From positions 1 to 36,246 of the forward strand of contig CANROO010000004.1 in assembly GCA_947632235.1 (NCBI GenBank): DNA of 36,246 nt. The letters are read 5' to 3'. The number at the start of each line of letters is the position of its first letter. The first letter of the stretch is position 1. The notes under the pieces are model-generated. The model did no database searches. It saw only the letters and a list, made by a program, of their open reading frames with translations, and was not told where the DNA came from. Positions 25,757 to 34,531 of this stretch are shown piece by piece. This DNA is from an uncultured Clostridia bacterium. Its GTDB lineage: Bacteria > Bacillota > Clostridia > Lachnospirales > CAG-274. Made by a program: the position numbers and the translations under genes.

Positions 25757-25812
25757 AGTATAGCTCATGTTATGTAAAGTCTGAAATCACGGATATGTAA
25801 AATGTAGGTTAA
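25757..25812 (-). promoter_or_regulatory. PhoP-box repeats and -10 element of the pst-pho operon
   Basis: On the minus strand TTAACC and TTTACA begin exactly 11 bases apart. Another TTTACA begins 23 bases further on, close to two more 11-base turns. A TATACT -10 follows with no good -35 at the right distance. PhoP boxes are TTAACA-like repeats at about 11-base spacing, so the arrangement fits activation by the PhoB/PhoP encoded in this operon. Confidence 0.7.
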
Positions 25813-25846
25813 AAATTTAAAAGCATCTGTCATTTCCGACAGATGC
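25811..25846 (-). terminator. Terminator between the Fic gene and the pst operon
   Basis: Minus strand GCATCTGTC / GACAGATGC, a perfect 9-bp stem with a 6-base loop, followed by TTTTAAATTTTT. It lies about 70 bases after the Fic stop. Confidence 0.85.
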
Positions 25847-25916
25847 TCAATTAGCAATATATAGATACCCTTTATATTTGTTATATTTTAAGCAAATAAC
25901 AGATCAACTGCTGTTG

Positions 25917-26963
25917 TCAGCTTATTCTGTAATAGCAGGTGTTCTTTCCCGAGCCCTCTTTTTTAAGCTCACCGTAGGCTACAAGCTTTCGCAGTGCTCC
26001 CTCTACGGAGCTTATGCTCAAAAAGGGGCAAAGCTCCCGAATGTCCTGCTTTGTGAAACGCCCTATCTTGTACATGGCAGCACGCCTCACCGTTTCAAGC
26101 GCCGAAAGCTTTGTTTCTACCAAAGCAAATCTGTCCGCAAGGTCCTTGTAAGCAGAAAGTATGGTCCCAAGCAGATATTTTATAAAGGGGAGCGCATCCT
26201 CTTTGCCCTCATGCCAGCCTATCTGCGCCTGACCCAGAGCATCATAATACAGCTCTTTATTCTTAGCTATCTTTGCTTCAAGCGAAATATATTTTCCTAC
26301 ACAAAATCCGCTCCTGTATAAAAGCAGTGTCGTCAGCAGACGGCTCATTCTGCCGTTTCCGTCATTGAAGGGGTGTATGCAGAGAAAGTCGTGAATGAAA
26401 ACGGGAATAACTATAAGCGGTTCTGTTTCCATGTTACCTATAACGCGGTTGTATTCTTCGCAGAGCCTGTCCAAAGCCTCAGGTGTCTCGTAAGGTGAAA
26501 GCGGAGTAAAGATGGTTTTTGTATGCCCGTCCGTATATGACGCAGTGATATAATTCTGCACATTTTTTGTTTTGCCTGCCATGGGGTTATTCATGTGGCT
26601 GTACAGTACCTTGTGAAGCTGAAGAATATAATTACGGTTGATAGAAATAACATCAAAGCTCTCATGTATCAGCTTAAGAACATCACGGTATCCTGCAATT
26701 TCCCGTTCATCACGATTTTTTGGCGCAGTCTTTTCCTCGATTAGCTGACGTATGCGCGTATTGGTCGTAACTATGCCTTCAATTGCATTTGATGCCTCCG
26801 TACTTTGTACCTTGGCAATATCGACCAGCTTCTCAAGCTCTTCCGGACGCTGTTTCAGATAAAGCTCCTGCTTTCCGGCTTCTTTATAAATTGCACCGAT
26901 AAGGCTCAATATTTCCGAATCCCACTTTTGATTTTTGAGCGCCGAATAGTTAAATTCTCTCAT
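25917..26963 (-). CDS. Fic-family AMPylase-type protein with C-terminal winged helix
   Basis: Fic enzymes usually transfer AMP from ATP to a protein hydroxyl. The 348-residue protein has an N-terminal helical part with the auto-inhibitory motif SNAIEGI near residue 58 (S-x-x-x-E-G, class II type). The core motif HPFNDGNGRMSRLL lies near 195, and the LSPYETPEALD flap segment lies before it. A C-terminal winged-helix-like domain (TKQDIRELCPFLSISSVEGALRKLV) suggests DNA binding and self-regulation. All catalytic residues of HxFx(D/E)GNGRxxR are present. The start has AGGAGG upstream. No antitoxin gene is adjacent, consistent with built-in inhibition. Confidence 0.92.
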   Translation of the reverse strand: MREFNYSALKNQKWDSEILSLIGAIYKEAGKQELYLKQRPEELEKLVDIAKVQSTEASNAIEGIVTTNTRIRQLIEEKTAPKNRDEREIAGYRDVLKLIHESFDVISINRNYILQLHKVLYSHMNNPMAGKTKNVQNYITASYTDGHTKTIFTPLSPYETPEALDRLCEEYNRVIGNMETEPLIVIPVFIHDFLCIHPFNDGNGRMSRLLTTLLLYRSGFCVGKYISLEAKIAKNKELYYDALGQAQIGWHEGKEDALPFIKYLLGTILSAYKDLADRFALVETKLSALETVRRAAMYKIGRFTKQDIRELCPFLSISSVEGALRKLVAYGELKKEGSGKNTCYYRIS

Positions 26964-26984
26964 TCCCTTACCTCCTAGTACTTT

Positions 26985-27048
26985 CCCTTAAATAATACCA
27001 TAATTTAAGGGCAAAGTCAATATTTTGAGGATATATTCCCTTAATATT
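26985..27048 (-). promoter_or_regulatory. Promoter and inverted-repeat operator of the Fic gene
   Basis: On the minus strand TTGACT, 17 bases, TATTAT (26992-27020) form a good promoter. A perfect inverted repeat CCCTTAAAT-N9-ATTTAAGGG (26985-27011) overlies the spacer and -10. A third half-site CCCTTAATATT lies at 27038-27048 in the upstream region. This is the layout of a repressor operator, most simply for the winged helix of Fic itself. Confidence 0.7.
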
Positions 27049-27089
27049 ATATCAAATTTAATGGAAAATATCCCTCATTTCATAACAAA

Positions 27090-27123
27090 TTGCCCACAGG
27101 CGGACAAGCCGTCTATGGGCAAA
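27090..27123 (-). terminator. Probable terminator after the PBP1 gene
   Basis: Minus strand TTGCCCATAGACGG / CCGCCTGTGGGCAA forms a long imperfect stem with a short loop. The T-rich tail is weak (TTTGTTAT), so it may be partly leaky. Confidence 0.55.
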
Positions 27124-27136
27124 TGTATTGCAATAT

Positions 27137-30100
27137 TTATTCTGCGGGAGCTTCGGCGGGCGCCTGTTCGGCAGGAGCAGGAGCCTGCTCTGCGGGAGCC
27201 TGTTCTGCCGGTGCCTGCTCTGCAGGTGCAGGAGCTTGCTCCGCGGGAGCCTGCTCTGCGGGAGCCTGCTCTGCCGGCGCGCTGTCTGCACCGCCCGAGC
27301 TGTCCGCCGTTCCTGCGCTGCTGTCCGCATCGCTTGTTCCGCTTGATTCGCTATCGCTGCTTTCGGTAGTTTTCTTGGCTGAAGAGCTGCCCGATGAAGA
27401 ACTGCTTGACTTCTTACCGGCCGAACTGCTTCCCGAGCCCTCCGAAGACGAGCCCGAACCGTTATAATAGTTATTGCCCGAGAATACAACTCCGCTGTGT
27501 CCCTTGTGTCCGGAGCAGTAAGAGCTTACCGAAGCCTTGTCGAAGTAGTCCGTGACCGCAGGACAGCCCGAACGGGCAAGCTGGCCCGATATCTTGCAGA
27601 CCGTAGCCTTGACAACGCTGTCGGGCATCTGGAAGTCCTTTACGGGGAGATCCTTATGTATCTTGGACATAACATCGCGCCATACTACCATATGCTGTGA
27701 CTGGTTGACATTGTTCATGTTTCTGACTGTGTTATCATATCTGTCGTAGCCTAACCATATACTGCATACGTAATAGGGCGTGTAGCCTACGAATGTGAGG
27801 TCCTTTGAGTCCGTGGTGGTACCCGTCTTGCCGGCAACAGGCATAGCGCCGAGAGAGGCCTTTGTACCCGTACCGGACTTGATAACATCCTTCATCATCT
27901 CGGTGAGTATATAGCCCGTAGATTCCTTGAGCACCTGCTTCTTCTCCATTGTGTTTTCAAGGAGAACATTGCCGTCATGGTCAAGCACCTTGTCATAGAA
28001 GCGAGGCTTTATATACTGTCCGTAATTTGCTATTGTTCCGAAGGCTGCGGCTACCTCTACCTGAGTAACGCCGTTTGTAAGTCCGCCGAGGGCAGTCGCC
28101 GCATGGTTATCGTTTTCAAGCGTTGTAAATCCGAAGTTGAGCAGATAATTATAGCAGAGGTCTATGCCTGTTTCCACCATTATCTTTACGGCAACAATGT
28201 TCATTGAGTTCTTTATACCCGTTCTGGGATTTACCGCGCCCCTGTAGCCCTGATACCAGTTCTTGGGCGTATAGCCGTCGGCAGTGGTATAAGGCTCGTC
28301 AACTATCGTTGAAGCATTGCTGAGCTTTCCGAGGTCTACAGACGGAGCGTAAGCCGCAAGCACCTTGAATACGGAGCCAGGCTGTCTGGCGGCATCAGTA
28401 GCCCTGTTGAAGGCTCTGTTTACCTTCTTTTCACCTCGTCCGCCCGCTATGGCTCTTATCTCGCCTGTGTGGTAATCTATTATCGCCATAGCCGACTGAG
28501 GCTGTTTGTTGTAATATGCCTTTTCGGCAACTATCTTCTGATTGGGTCCGAGGCTTGCCTCAATAGACGCCTTCTTGTCTGCCACCCAGCCCCTTGCGCC
28601 TTCCTCGGAGCGCGCAAACTGGTTGTACTGGCTGTGAGTCTGCTCTCCCGTTGCAGTATCCTCAACGGATACTCTGTAGTCTATGTCTATGCAGTAGTAT
28701 ACATGCGGGAAATTGGCATCATTATTATATTCGTCATCCACGATCTTCTGTATTGCAGGGTCGAGATTTGACTGTATCTGAAGACCGCCGTTGTAAATAA
28801 CATTGTTGGCTTCCTCCACAGACCAGTTGTATTTGTTCTGAAGATCCTCGGATATCTGCGATATAAGTGCGTCCTCGTAGTACGAGTGTATCACGGTGTC
28901 GCCTGCTTCATCGTCTCCGCCCGAGTTATCGGTCTTCTTTACGTTGGCATATATATCCTCGTTTATGGCCTGGTCATACTCCTCCTGAGTTATCCTGCCC
29001 TGTGAGAGCATATAGTTGAGTATAATGGTCTGGCGCCTTTTGTTATTTTCGGGCTGAGACCTGGGCGAATAGAGCGAGGGATTGTTGGTTATGCCTGCAA
29101 GGCAGGCACACTCCGCCAATGTGAGCTGGCTAGGCTCCTTGCCGAAATAGCCCTCTGCCGCCGTCTTTATACCGCTGTAGCCGTGGCCGAGGCCAATGGT
29201 ATTGAGATAGAGCTCAAGGATGTAATTCTTTGCTTCCTCCTTGGAGCCGTATGCCTGCTTCAGTTCCTTTTCATACTTAAGAGCAAGGTACTGCTCCTTT
29301 ATTTTGCTCTTTACGGTGTTGTGAGTCACCTTTGTAACATTATTTTTTATGAGCTGCTGAGTTATTGTGGAACCGCCCTGCATCTGCTTGCCTGTCAATG
29401 TGGAATAAGCCGCTCTTGCAAAGCCCTGTATATCCACGCCGTTGTGCTCATAGAATCTTTCGTCCTCTATGGCGATGACAGCCTGCTGCATATTTTTGGG
29501 TATCTGGTCAAGCGTTACATATTCTCTGTTCTCATCGCCGTGGAGCTTGCTGACCTCCGCGCCGTTCTTGTCATATATTATGGAGGTATATGTACCGGGC
29601 TTTATGCTCACTATGCCCATTTCGGGAATACTGTTTATAATGCCGACATATGCGCCCACAAGACCTCCGCACAGAGCAAAGCCTATCATAATGGCTGCCA
29701 TGAGCATTGCCGTGAGAAAAACGGTAAAGGGCTTGGACTTTTCCTTATTTTTATTTTTGTGCTTATGTCCCTGATTATGCAGGCTCAGGTGATCGGAGGC
29801 CTCCTGCTCGGTCCTTGACTTAAGCTTGGGAGCGGAAACATGCTGTGTTCTCCTCACGGGCGCAGAAACGCTGTGAGGCGCTCTTTTTTCGGAAGGCGTG
29901 CCTGTCCTGCTTTCGGATGCCGCCGCTATCTGACGAGTGCCGTTATCTCTGTTTTTATCGGCTTCCTTGACCTTATCTGCCTTGTTTTCCGACACAATGT
30001 CCTGCGCAGGCTTATTTTCTCTGCGCTCTGCCTTACCGCCTTCGGGTACGGGCGTATTCTGCCTTTTTTCCTCTGCATTTACGGAAGCAGGCTTTCTTTC

Positions 30101-30580
30101 ACGCTGAGACGCAGACGGCCTTTTATCGTTATGCTCCGAAGCGGACACAGCTGTTTTCTCCTGCTTGGCAGGCTGTACCCTTCTCTCGGACTGCGCCGGC
30201 GAGGGCGTCCTCTTTTCGGGTATAAGCAAGGCTGAGGCTCTGTTCTCGCTGTGAGCGGAAACGGGCCTTGGTCTTGCCTCGCCCGAGGCATGAGCTCTGT
30301 GCTTGGGATGAGCCTTCTTTTTCTTCTTTTTAAGTCCCAGAAGCGCGAGCACTCCGCCTTCGGAGTGATGGCGCACCTTGCCCTTTGTACGCTTTGCCGT
30401 CTTTACGGAAGAGCGCAGTCTTCCGCTCTGAGGCGGTCTTCTGCGGGGCGGTCTTTCGGCGCCCTCTTCTCCCGAGGCCGCGGTCCTGCTGCGCCTTTTT
30501 ATCTCCTCTTCATAGTGGGTATTGTTCAAGATCTTGGTTCCCCCTAAATCCTCTCCAATTTTTTCGTCAGGTGGATTCAT
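27137..30580 (-). CDS. ponA: Class A penicillin-binding protein (PBP1 type) with long basic N-terminus and APAEQ tail
   Basis: This bifunctional enzyme polymerises and cross-links peptidoglycan outside the membrane. The ATG at 30580, with AAGGAGGGG upstream, is preferred over the track start. The 1147-residue protein has a cytoplasmic, highly basic, low-complexity N-terminus of about 270 residues and one membrane helix at about 280-305. The glycosyltransferase shows EDERFYEHNGVD and GGSTITQQLIKN. The transpeptidase has SVFK, SMN and KTGTT motifs. The C-terminal tail is Ser-rich and ends in tandem APAEQ repeats. Typical PBP1 proteins are 700-900 residues; both extra ends are intrinsically disordered-looking. 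Confidence 0.94.
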   Translation of the reverse strand: MNPPDEKIGEDLGGTKILNNTHYEEEIKRRSRTAASGEEGAERPPRRRPPQSGRLRSSVKTAKRTKGKVRHHSEGGVLALLGLKKKKKKAHPKHRAHASGEARPRPVSAHSENRASALLIPEKRTPSPAQSERRVQPAKQEKTAVSASEHNDKRPSASQRERKPASVNAEEKRQNTPVPEGGKAERRENKPAQDIVSENKADKVKEADKNRDNGTRQIAAASESRTGTPSEKRAPHSVSAPVRRTQHVSAPKLKSRTEQEASDHLSLHNQGHKHKNKNKEKSKPFTVFLTAMLMAAIMIGFALCGGLVGAYVGIINSIPEMGIVSIKPGTYTSIIYDKNGAEVSKLHGDENREYVTLDQIPKNMQQAVIAIEDERFYEHNGVDIQGFARAAYSTLTGKQMQGGSTITQQLIKNNVTKVTHNTVKSKIKEQYLALKYEKELKQAYGSKEEAKNYILELYLNTIGLGHGYSGIKTAAEGYFGKEPSQLTLAECACLAGITNNPSLYSPRSQPENNKRRQTIILNYMLSQGRITQEEYDQAINEDIYANVKKTDNSGGDDEAGDTVIHSYYEDALISQISEDLQNKYNWSVEEANNVIYNGGLQIQSNLDPAIQKIVDDEYNNDANFPHVYYCIDIDYRVSVEDTATGEQTHSQYNQFARSEEGARGWVADKKASIEASLGPNQKIVAEKAYYNKQPQSAMAIIDYHTGEIRAIAGGRGEKKVNRAFNRATDAARQPGSVFKVLAAYAPSVDLGKLSNASTIVDEPYTTADGYTPKNWYQGYRGAVNPRTGIKNSMNIVAVKIMVETGIDLCYNYLLNFGFTTLENDNHAATALGGLTNGVTQVEVAAAFGTIANYGQYIKPRFYDKVLDHDGNVLLENTMEKKQVLKESTGYILTEMMKDVIKSGTGTKASLGAMPVAGKTGTTTDSKDLTFVGYTPYYVCSIWLGYDRYDNTVRNMNNVNQSQHMVVWRDVMSKIHKDLPVKDFQMPDSVVKATVCKISGQLARSGCPAVTDYFDKASVSSYCSGHKGHSGVVFSGNNYYNGSGSSSEGSGSSSAGKKSSSSSSGSSSAKKTTESSDSESSGTSDADSSAGTADSSGGADSAPAEQAPAEQAPAEQAPAPAEQAPAEQAPAEQAPAPAEQAPAEAPAE
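27140..27275 (-). repeat. Tandem APAEQ-coding repeat at the 3' end of the PBP1 gene
   Basis: About eight near-identical 15-base units (GCTCCTGCCGAACAG-type) encode APAEQ, with APAPAEQ variants between. The units show slippage-prone repetition. Confidence 0.85.
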
Positions 30581-30655
30581 ATTACACCCCTCCTTAAAAT
30601 ATATATTTAACGGCATTCAAAATAAATGCATAAATATAAACTTGCCCTTTATATG

Positions 30656-30661
30656 ATTATA
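30656..30661 (-). promoter_or_regulatory. Probable -10 element of the PBP1 gene
   Basis: Minus strand TATAAT with a weak TTTATA 17 bases upstream. It lies about 75 bases before the ATG. Confidence 0.4.
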
Positions 30662-30723
30662 TCAGAAAAATCACAATATATAAAGAAAAATTTTTATAAA
30701 AAAGAAAAAAAGGGGACGATCAT

Positions 30724-31335
30724 ATAAAAAAGCTAATTTTAATTACCGCATTAACACTTGTACTTACGGCTGTTTTTACCGCTTTTGCTTTTAACAGATT
30801 TGTACTGCCGATAATAAGCGATATGTGCAATAAATACGCCGTCACCAAAATAAACCGCGAAATAAGCGATGCCGTAGACGCAGTTATTGACGAAATGCAG
30901 GTGAAGACAGACGACTTTACAAAAGAGATAGAAGGACGCGACCTGAGCCACATAGACATAGATTCACTGCTTATAAATCAGGTGACTAACAGAATAACGG
31001 CAAGGCTCTCGGAGAGAATGAACGAGCTTTCTCAGCACGAGATAACCGTGCCGTCGGGAGCATTCAGCGGTGTGCCCCTGTTTTCAAGGCTGGGCTTCGA
31101 CATACCCCTGCACATTTCATCCATAGGCGATGCGCAGGCGGAGTACGAAACGGAGTTCACATCGGCAGGCGTAAATCAGGTGTCTTACCAGGTGTGGCTG
31201 AACATAAGGTGCGGTGTTACGATAGTGACGCCGTTCAAGGGCAGGGAAATGAACATACAAAGGCGCCTGCTTCTTGTAAGTACCATATTCAACGGCAAGG
31301 TTCCCGAGGGCTATGCAAGCATTGCCGTAAAATAA
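30724..31335 (+). CDS. yunB: Sporulation protein YunB
   Basis: YunB is a membrane protein of the mother cell needed for full spore formation in Bacillus. The track starts at the ATG 30823, but the same frame is open upstream. It reads KKLILITALTLVLTAVFTAFAFNRFVLPIISDM, a positive start and membrane helix that the family needs. The only codon at the right place is ATA at 30724, seven bases after AAAGGGGA; no ATG, GTG or TTG exists in frame before 30823. The body has the family phrases AVTKINREISDAVD, VPSGAFSGVPLFSRLG and GREMNIQRRLLLVSTIFNGKVPEGY. From ATA the product is 203 residues. Confidence 0.85.
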   Translation: MKKLILITALTLVLTAVFTAFAFNRFVLPIISDMCNKYAVTKINREISDAVDAVIDEMQVKTDDFTKEIEGRDLSHIDIDSLLINQVTNRITARLSERMNELSQHEITVPSGAFSGVPLFSRLGFDIPLHISSIGDAQAEYETEFTSAGVNQVSYQVWLNIRCGVTIVTPFKGREMNIQRRLLLVSTIFNGKVPEGYASIAVK

Positions 31336-31341
31336 AAATTG

Positions 31342-31378
31342 CCCCCGTATGCCGTTTAAGACATACGGAGGTGTTTTT
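31342..31378. terminator. Bidirectional terminator between yunB and the CuAO-N gene
   Basis: CCGTATG / CATACGG with a 10-base loop, extended by CC / GG, followed by six T on the plus strand and an A/T-rich side on the minus strand. Confidence 0.8.
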
Positions 31379-33006
31379 TAAACAGTGCTTGTTTTTATAA
31401 CATAGTCGTTGAGTTTATGGTTTATTTCGGCAAGCTCATTGAAGCTCTTTGCATCGGAGAGCTTGGCAATATCGCTACAGAAGGCTGAAATAACGCCCTT
31501 TTTGGCTGCCGTGCTCTTTATATACATGACATTATCAAAATTCAGGCCCTCCTTTTGCTCCATTCTGTTTCCTACCTTAGCATAATAATATTCGTAGGGA
31601 ACATAGGGCTTGTTATCCCATTTGACTATTATGTATTTGTCCAGAGCCTCCGAAACAAGCTCGGCAAATTTTTTGTCCTCGTCCGTTTTGGCAAGCGACT
31701 TAAGCTCGCTCTTTATGCCCTCAAGGCTTTCCCTTGAGGTGCTGTTCTGCGGTGTTATTTTCTTTATTTCTTCATCTGCCCTTGCCTTAAGCTCTGCCGA
31801 CACCTTGGATATATCCATATTTATATCAGCCTTGAAGCCGTCAGACTCATGCTTGATATATGTTATGCTGTTCTTTGTGATATTACAGTTTATGAGCCTT
31901 ATAACATCGTCCTTTTTAAGCTCTGTCTGATAAGGCGAATTTAGGATAACGGGAGGCTTGAAGTTTATTGCAACTGCCGCAAAGTCACAGCCGGGAGCCT
32001 TTACAAAGCCATAGCTTCCCTCTTGAATGTCAACGCCCACTCTGTAGGTGCCGTTGTATGCCGTGTTTCTTTTCTCCACTTCATCCGAAGGCACGGCATA
32101 ACAGTTTTCAAGCCGTATCTCATTGCAGAATACGGACCTTAAGTCCGTGCAGTACTGCGGATTGTTTTTGCCAAGCTCATTCAAGGCGATATAATTATTG
32201 CTTGTTATATAGGCATTCTTTTCATGTTTTATCTTGTAGGGGTTTTCGTTATTCTTTCCCCTCTCGCCTATTTCAAGCACATCGTTTCCGCTTATGTATA
32301 TGATTTTGTCATCGGTTATCTGTCCAGTGGCGTTTGGGTCGTCATCAACACCGCCCGAATAACCGAATTTGGTTATATAATCGCTCTTCATATACTCGGG
32401 CTGCACCATAACTACCCTGCCCAATTTATCATTTTCGGAAAAGAAAACATACTTGCCGAAGGGTATATCATCGCCTATTTTGTATGTACCGCTTCTGTAG
32501 ACAGTGTCATAGCCCGGGGCTTCGGTAGAAGCCTCAGTCACGGCCTCCTTGGAGGTCTCCTCCGCGGTTTCTTCCTCGCCGTTTTCATATGATGAATATA
32601 CGGCAACCGTTTTTTCGGCAGATCTCCATTCCACACGGCAGCCAAGGCTTTCGCTCACGGCTCTTGCCGGGACCATAGTTCTGCCGTCAATCACGGAGGC
32701 GGGAACATCGAGAGCTCTTTCCTCCCCGTTTACGGTAAAGTTTTTTTCATCGATCTTCATATATATAGTCGTGCTTGCCCTATCGGCCGTTATGCTCTTT
32801 TCCTCACCGTTCCAGCTGACCTGCGCACCGAGAGCCTCAAAAATGGCTCTTAACGGAACAAGCGTTCTGCCGTCAACTATGACGGGAGAAGCGTCAGTCG
32901 ACAGGGCTTCGCCGTCAACGGTAATGCTTATATCGTCCGCGTATACGCTCAGAGCCGATATAAGGCAGAAAATAACACATCCTAGAAAAATAAGACCCTT
33001 TTTCAC
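31378..33006 (-). CDS. Secreted CuAO-N domain surface protein
   Basis: This 542-residue exported protein starts best at GTG 33006, seven bases after GGAGG; an ATG at 33012 is too close to that site. A signal peptide (LIFLGCVIFCLISALSVYA) is followed by two tandem copper-amine-oxidase N-terminal-like units at about 25-125 (SPVIVDGRTLVPLRAIFEALGAQVSW and ASVIDGRTMVPARAVSESLGC). A Glu/Thr linker follows at about 130-150. Two repeated beta units then contain GTYKIGDDIPFGKYVF and GTYRVGVDIQEGSYGF. The tail is helical. There is no enzyme motif. CuAO-N units are commonly wall-associated modules in clostridia and do not imply amine oxidase activity. Confidence 0.82.
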   Translation of the reverse strand: MKKGLIFLGCVIFCLISALSVYADDISITVDGEALSTDASPVIVDGRTLVPLRAIFEALGAQVSWNGEEKSITADRASTTIYMKIDEKNFTVNGEERALDVPASVIDGRTMVPARAVSESLGCRVEWRSAEKTVAVYSSYENGEEETAEETSKEAVTEASTEAPGYDTVYRSGTYKIGDDIPFGKYVFFSENDKLGRVVMVQPEYMKSDYITKFGYSGGVDDDPNATGQITDDKIIYISGNDVLEIGERGKNNENPYKIKHEKNAYITSNNYIALNELGKNNPQYCTDLRSVFCNEIRLENCYAVPSDEVEKRNTAYNGTYRVGVDIQEGSYGFVKAPGCDFAAVAINFKPPVILNSPYQTELKKDDVIRLINCNITKNSITYIKHESDGFKADINMDISKVSAELKARADEEIKKITPQNSTSRESLEGIKSELKSLAKTDEDKKFAELVSEALDKYIIVKWDNKPYVPYEYYYAKVGNRMEQKEGLNFDNVMYIKSTAAKKGVISAFCSDIAKLSDAKSFNELAEINHKLNDYVIKTSTV

Positions 33007-33106
33007 ATTCATTCCTCCTCTTAAAATACATTCTATATAAATACGGCGAAAATCAAAGCAAGCTTTATTTTCCCCTTCATATAAATTATATTAGCATATT
33101 TTTTTC

Positions 33107-33135
33107 TTGAAATCAATGCCGTTTTATGGTATTTT
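33107..33135 (+). promoter_or_regulatory. Promoter of dapF
   Basis: TTGAAA, 17 bases, TATTTT, 32 bases before the dapF ATG. Confidence 0.55.
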
Positions 33136-33167
33136 AAATATATAAAACAAGCAAGGAGAGTGATAAA

Positions 33168-34040
33168 ATGAAATTTACAAAAATGCACGGCTGCGGAAAC
33201 GACTATGTGTATATAAACTGTTTTGAGGAGAAGGTGAATGACCCGTCGGAGCTTTCAAAGGCTATGAGCGACAGGCATTTCGGCATAGGCTCGGACGGGC
33301 TTGTGCTCATATGTCCCCCGGACAGTGCCGAAAACGACTGCAGGATGAGAATGTTCAATTCCGACGGCTCGGAAGCGGAGATGTGCGGTAATGCGTCAAG
33401 GTGCGTGGGCAGATATGTATATGACAGGGGCATCATAAAAAAGAACCCCATAAGGCTTGAAACGCTTGCAGGAATAAAGGTGATAGAGGTACACCCTAAC
33501 GCCAAGGGCGAGGCTGAAATGCTCACGGTGGATATGGGCGAGCCCGTGCTTGCGCCTGCGGAGGTCCCCGTAAATGCGGAAGCGGCAGCTTCAAAAATAG
33601 ACGGCGTAAGCGCCGTTATGTCGCTTAAGCTTAGCTCTCGGGACAGGGAATTTGACTTCACCTGCGTATCTATGGGCAATCCTCACGCAGTTACTTTTAT
33701 TGACGAGGATGTGAAGGACTTTGCGGTCGAATACTACGGACCTTCATTAGAGGTGAACAAGGCTTTCCCGCGGAAAACAAATGTGGAATTTGCCAGATTT
33801 ATTGACAGCACTCATCTGGACATGAGAGTATGGGAAAGAGGCGCAGGCGAGACATGGGCATGCGGTACGGGTACCTGCGCAACGGTGGTAGCCGCAAACC
33901 TGAGAGGGCTTTGTCCCAGAGTGCCCGTTGATGTGAAGCTTCTGGGCGGTACTCTCACAATAGAGTGGAGCGAAAAGGATGACCATGTTTATATGACGGG
34001 TCCTGCGACCTTTGTATTTGACGGTGTTTGGAATGAATAA
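33168..34040 (+). CDS. dapF: Diaminopimelate epimerase
   Basis: DapF interconverts LL- and meso-diaminopimelate for lysine and peptidoglycan synthesis. The 290-residue protein shows MHGCGNDYVYIN at the start and the two active-site cysteine motifs EMCGNASRCVGRY (near 73) and ETWACGTGTCATVVAANLRG (near 225). GNPHAVTFID and RKTNVEFARF lie between them. AAGGAGA precedes the ATG. It overlaps the following PAP2 gene by eight bases. Confidence 0.97.
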   Translation: MKFTKMHGCGNDYVYINCFEEKVNDPSELSKAMSDRHFGIGSDGLVLICPPDSAENDCRMRMFNSDGSEAEMCGNASRCVGRYVYDRGIIKKNPIRLETLAGIKVIEVHPNAKGEAEMLTVDMGEPVLAPAEVPVNAEAAASKIDGVSAVMSLKLSSRDREFDFTCVSMGNPHAVTFIDEDVKDFAVEYYGPSLEVNKAFPRKTNVEFARFIDSTHLDMRVWERGAGETWACGTGTCATVVAANLRGLCPRVPVDVKLLGGTLTIEWSEKDDHVYMTGPATFVFDGVWNE

Positions 34041-34524
34041 AAGGCTTTTTGAGAAAATATATTTCTTCACGGCAAAAAACAAATGGGCTGAAAAAACAGC
34101 CGTATTCATAACACAGCTTTCAAAGCCTGCTTTCATGATCATATATATTGCAGGCATAATAGCACTGTATGCGACGGGAAAAGAGGGAATAGTGAAAATA
34201 ATTGCCGTTCCCTTTTTTACCCTTGTTTTCAATACTATATTGAGAAAACTGCTCAACAAGCCGAGACCGTTTTTAACGGACGGCGTGGAAAAGCTTGTGG
34301 AGCACGGCGAAAGCGGATCATTTCCCAGTAATCACGCCTGCAGTTCAATGATAATATCGCTTTCGTATATACTTGTGTTTCCAAGGGCTGTGCCGTTTCT
34401 TATGGTCTTCTCGTTTTTCACGGGACTTTCAAGGATAATGACGGGCGTTCACTATCCTCTTGATGTGCTCTGCGGATGGCTTATTAGCTTAATTTCGGGC
34501 TGTATTTTCTTTGTTTTATTATAA
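34033..34524 (+). CDS. PAP2-family membrane phosphatase
   Basis: This is a 163-residue multi-pass membrane protein. The ATG at 34033, inside the last codons of dapF, is preferred to the track start at 34012. The three PAP2 motifs are present: KLLNKPRPF (KxxxxxxRP), PSNHACSS (PSxH) and SRIMTGVHYPLDVLCG (SRxxxxxHxxxD). The family removes phosphate from lipid pyrophosphates. Next to dapF, undecaprenyl pyrophosphate is a plausible substrate but this is inference. It has no own promoter and is probably coupled to dapF. Confidence 0.88.
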   Translation: MNKRLFEKIYFFTAKNKWAEKTAVFITQLSKPAFMIIYIAGIIALYATGKEGIVKIIAVPFFTLVFNTILRKLLNKPRPFLTDGVEKLVEHGESGSFPSNHACSSMIISLSYILVFPRAVPFLMVFSFFTGLSRIMTGVHYPLDVLCGWLISLISGCIFFVLL

Positions 34525-34531
34525 AAAAGTC

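Noticed and set aside
27090-27467. Repetitive AGACSAGA-type plus-strand frame
   Set aside because: It is the antisense reading of the APAEQ repeat of PBP1, which is long, open and coherent on the minus strand.
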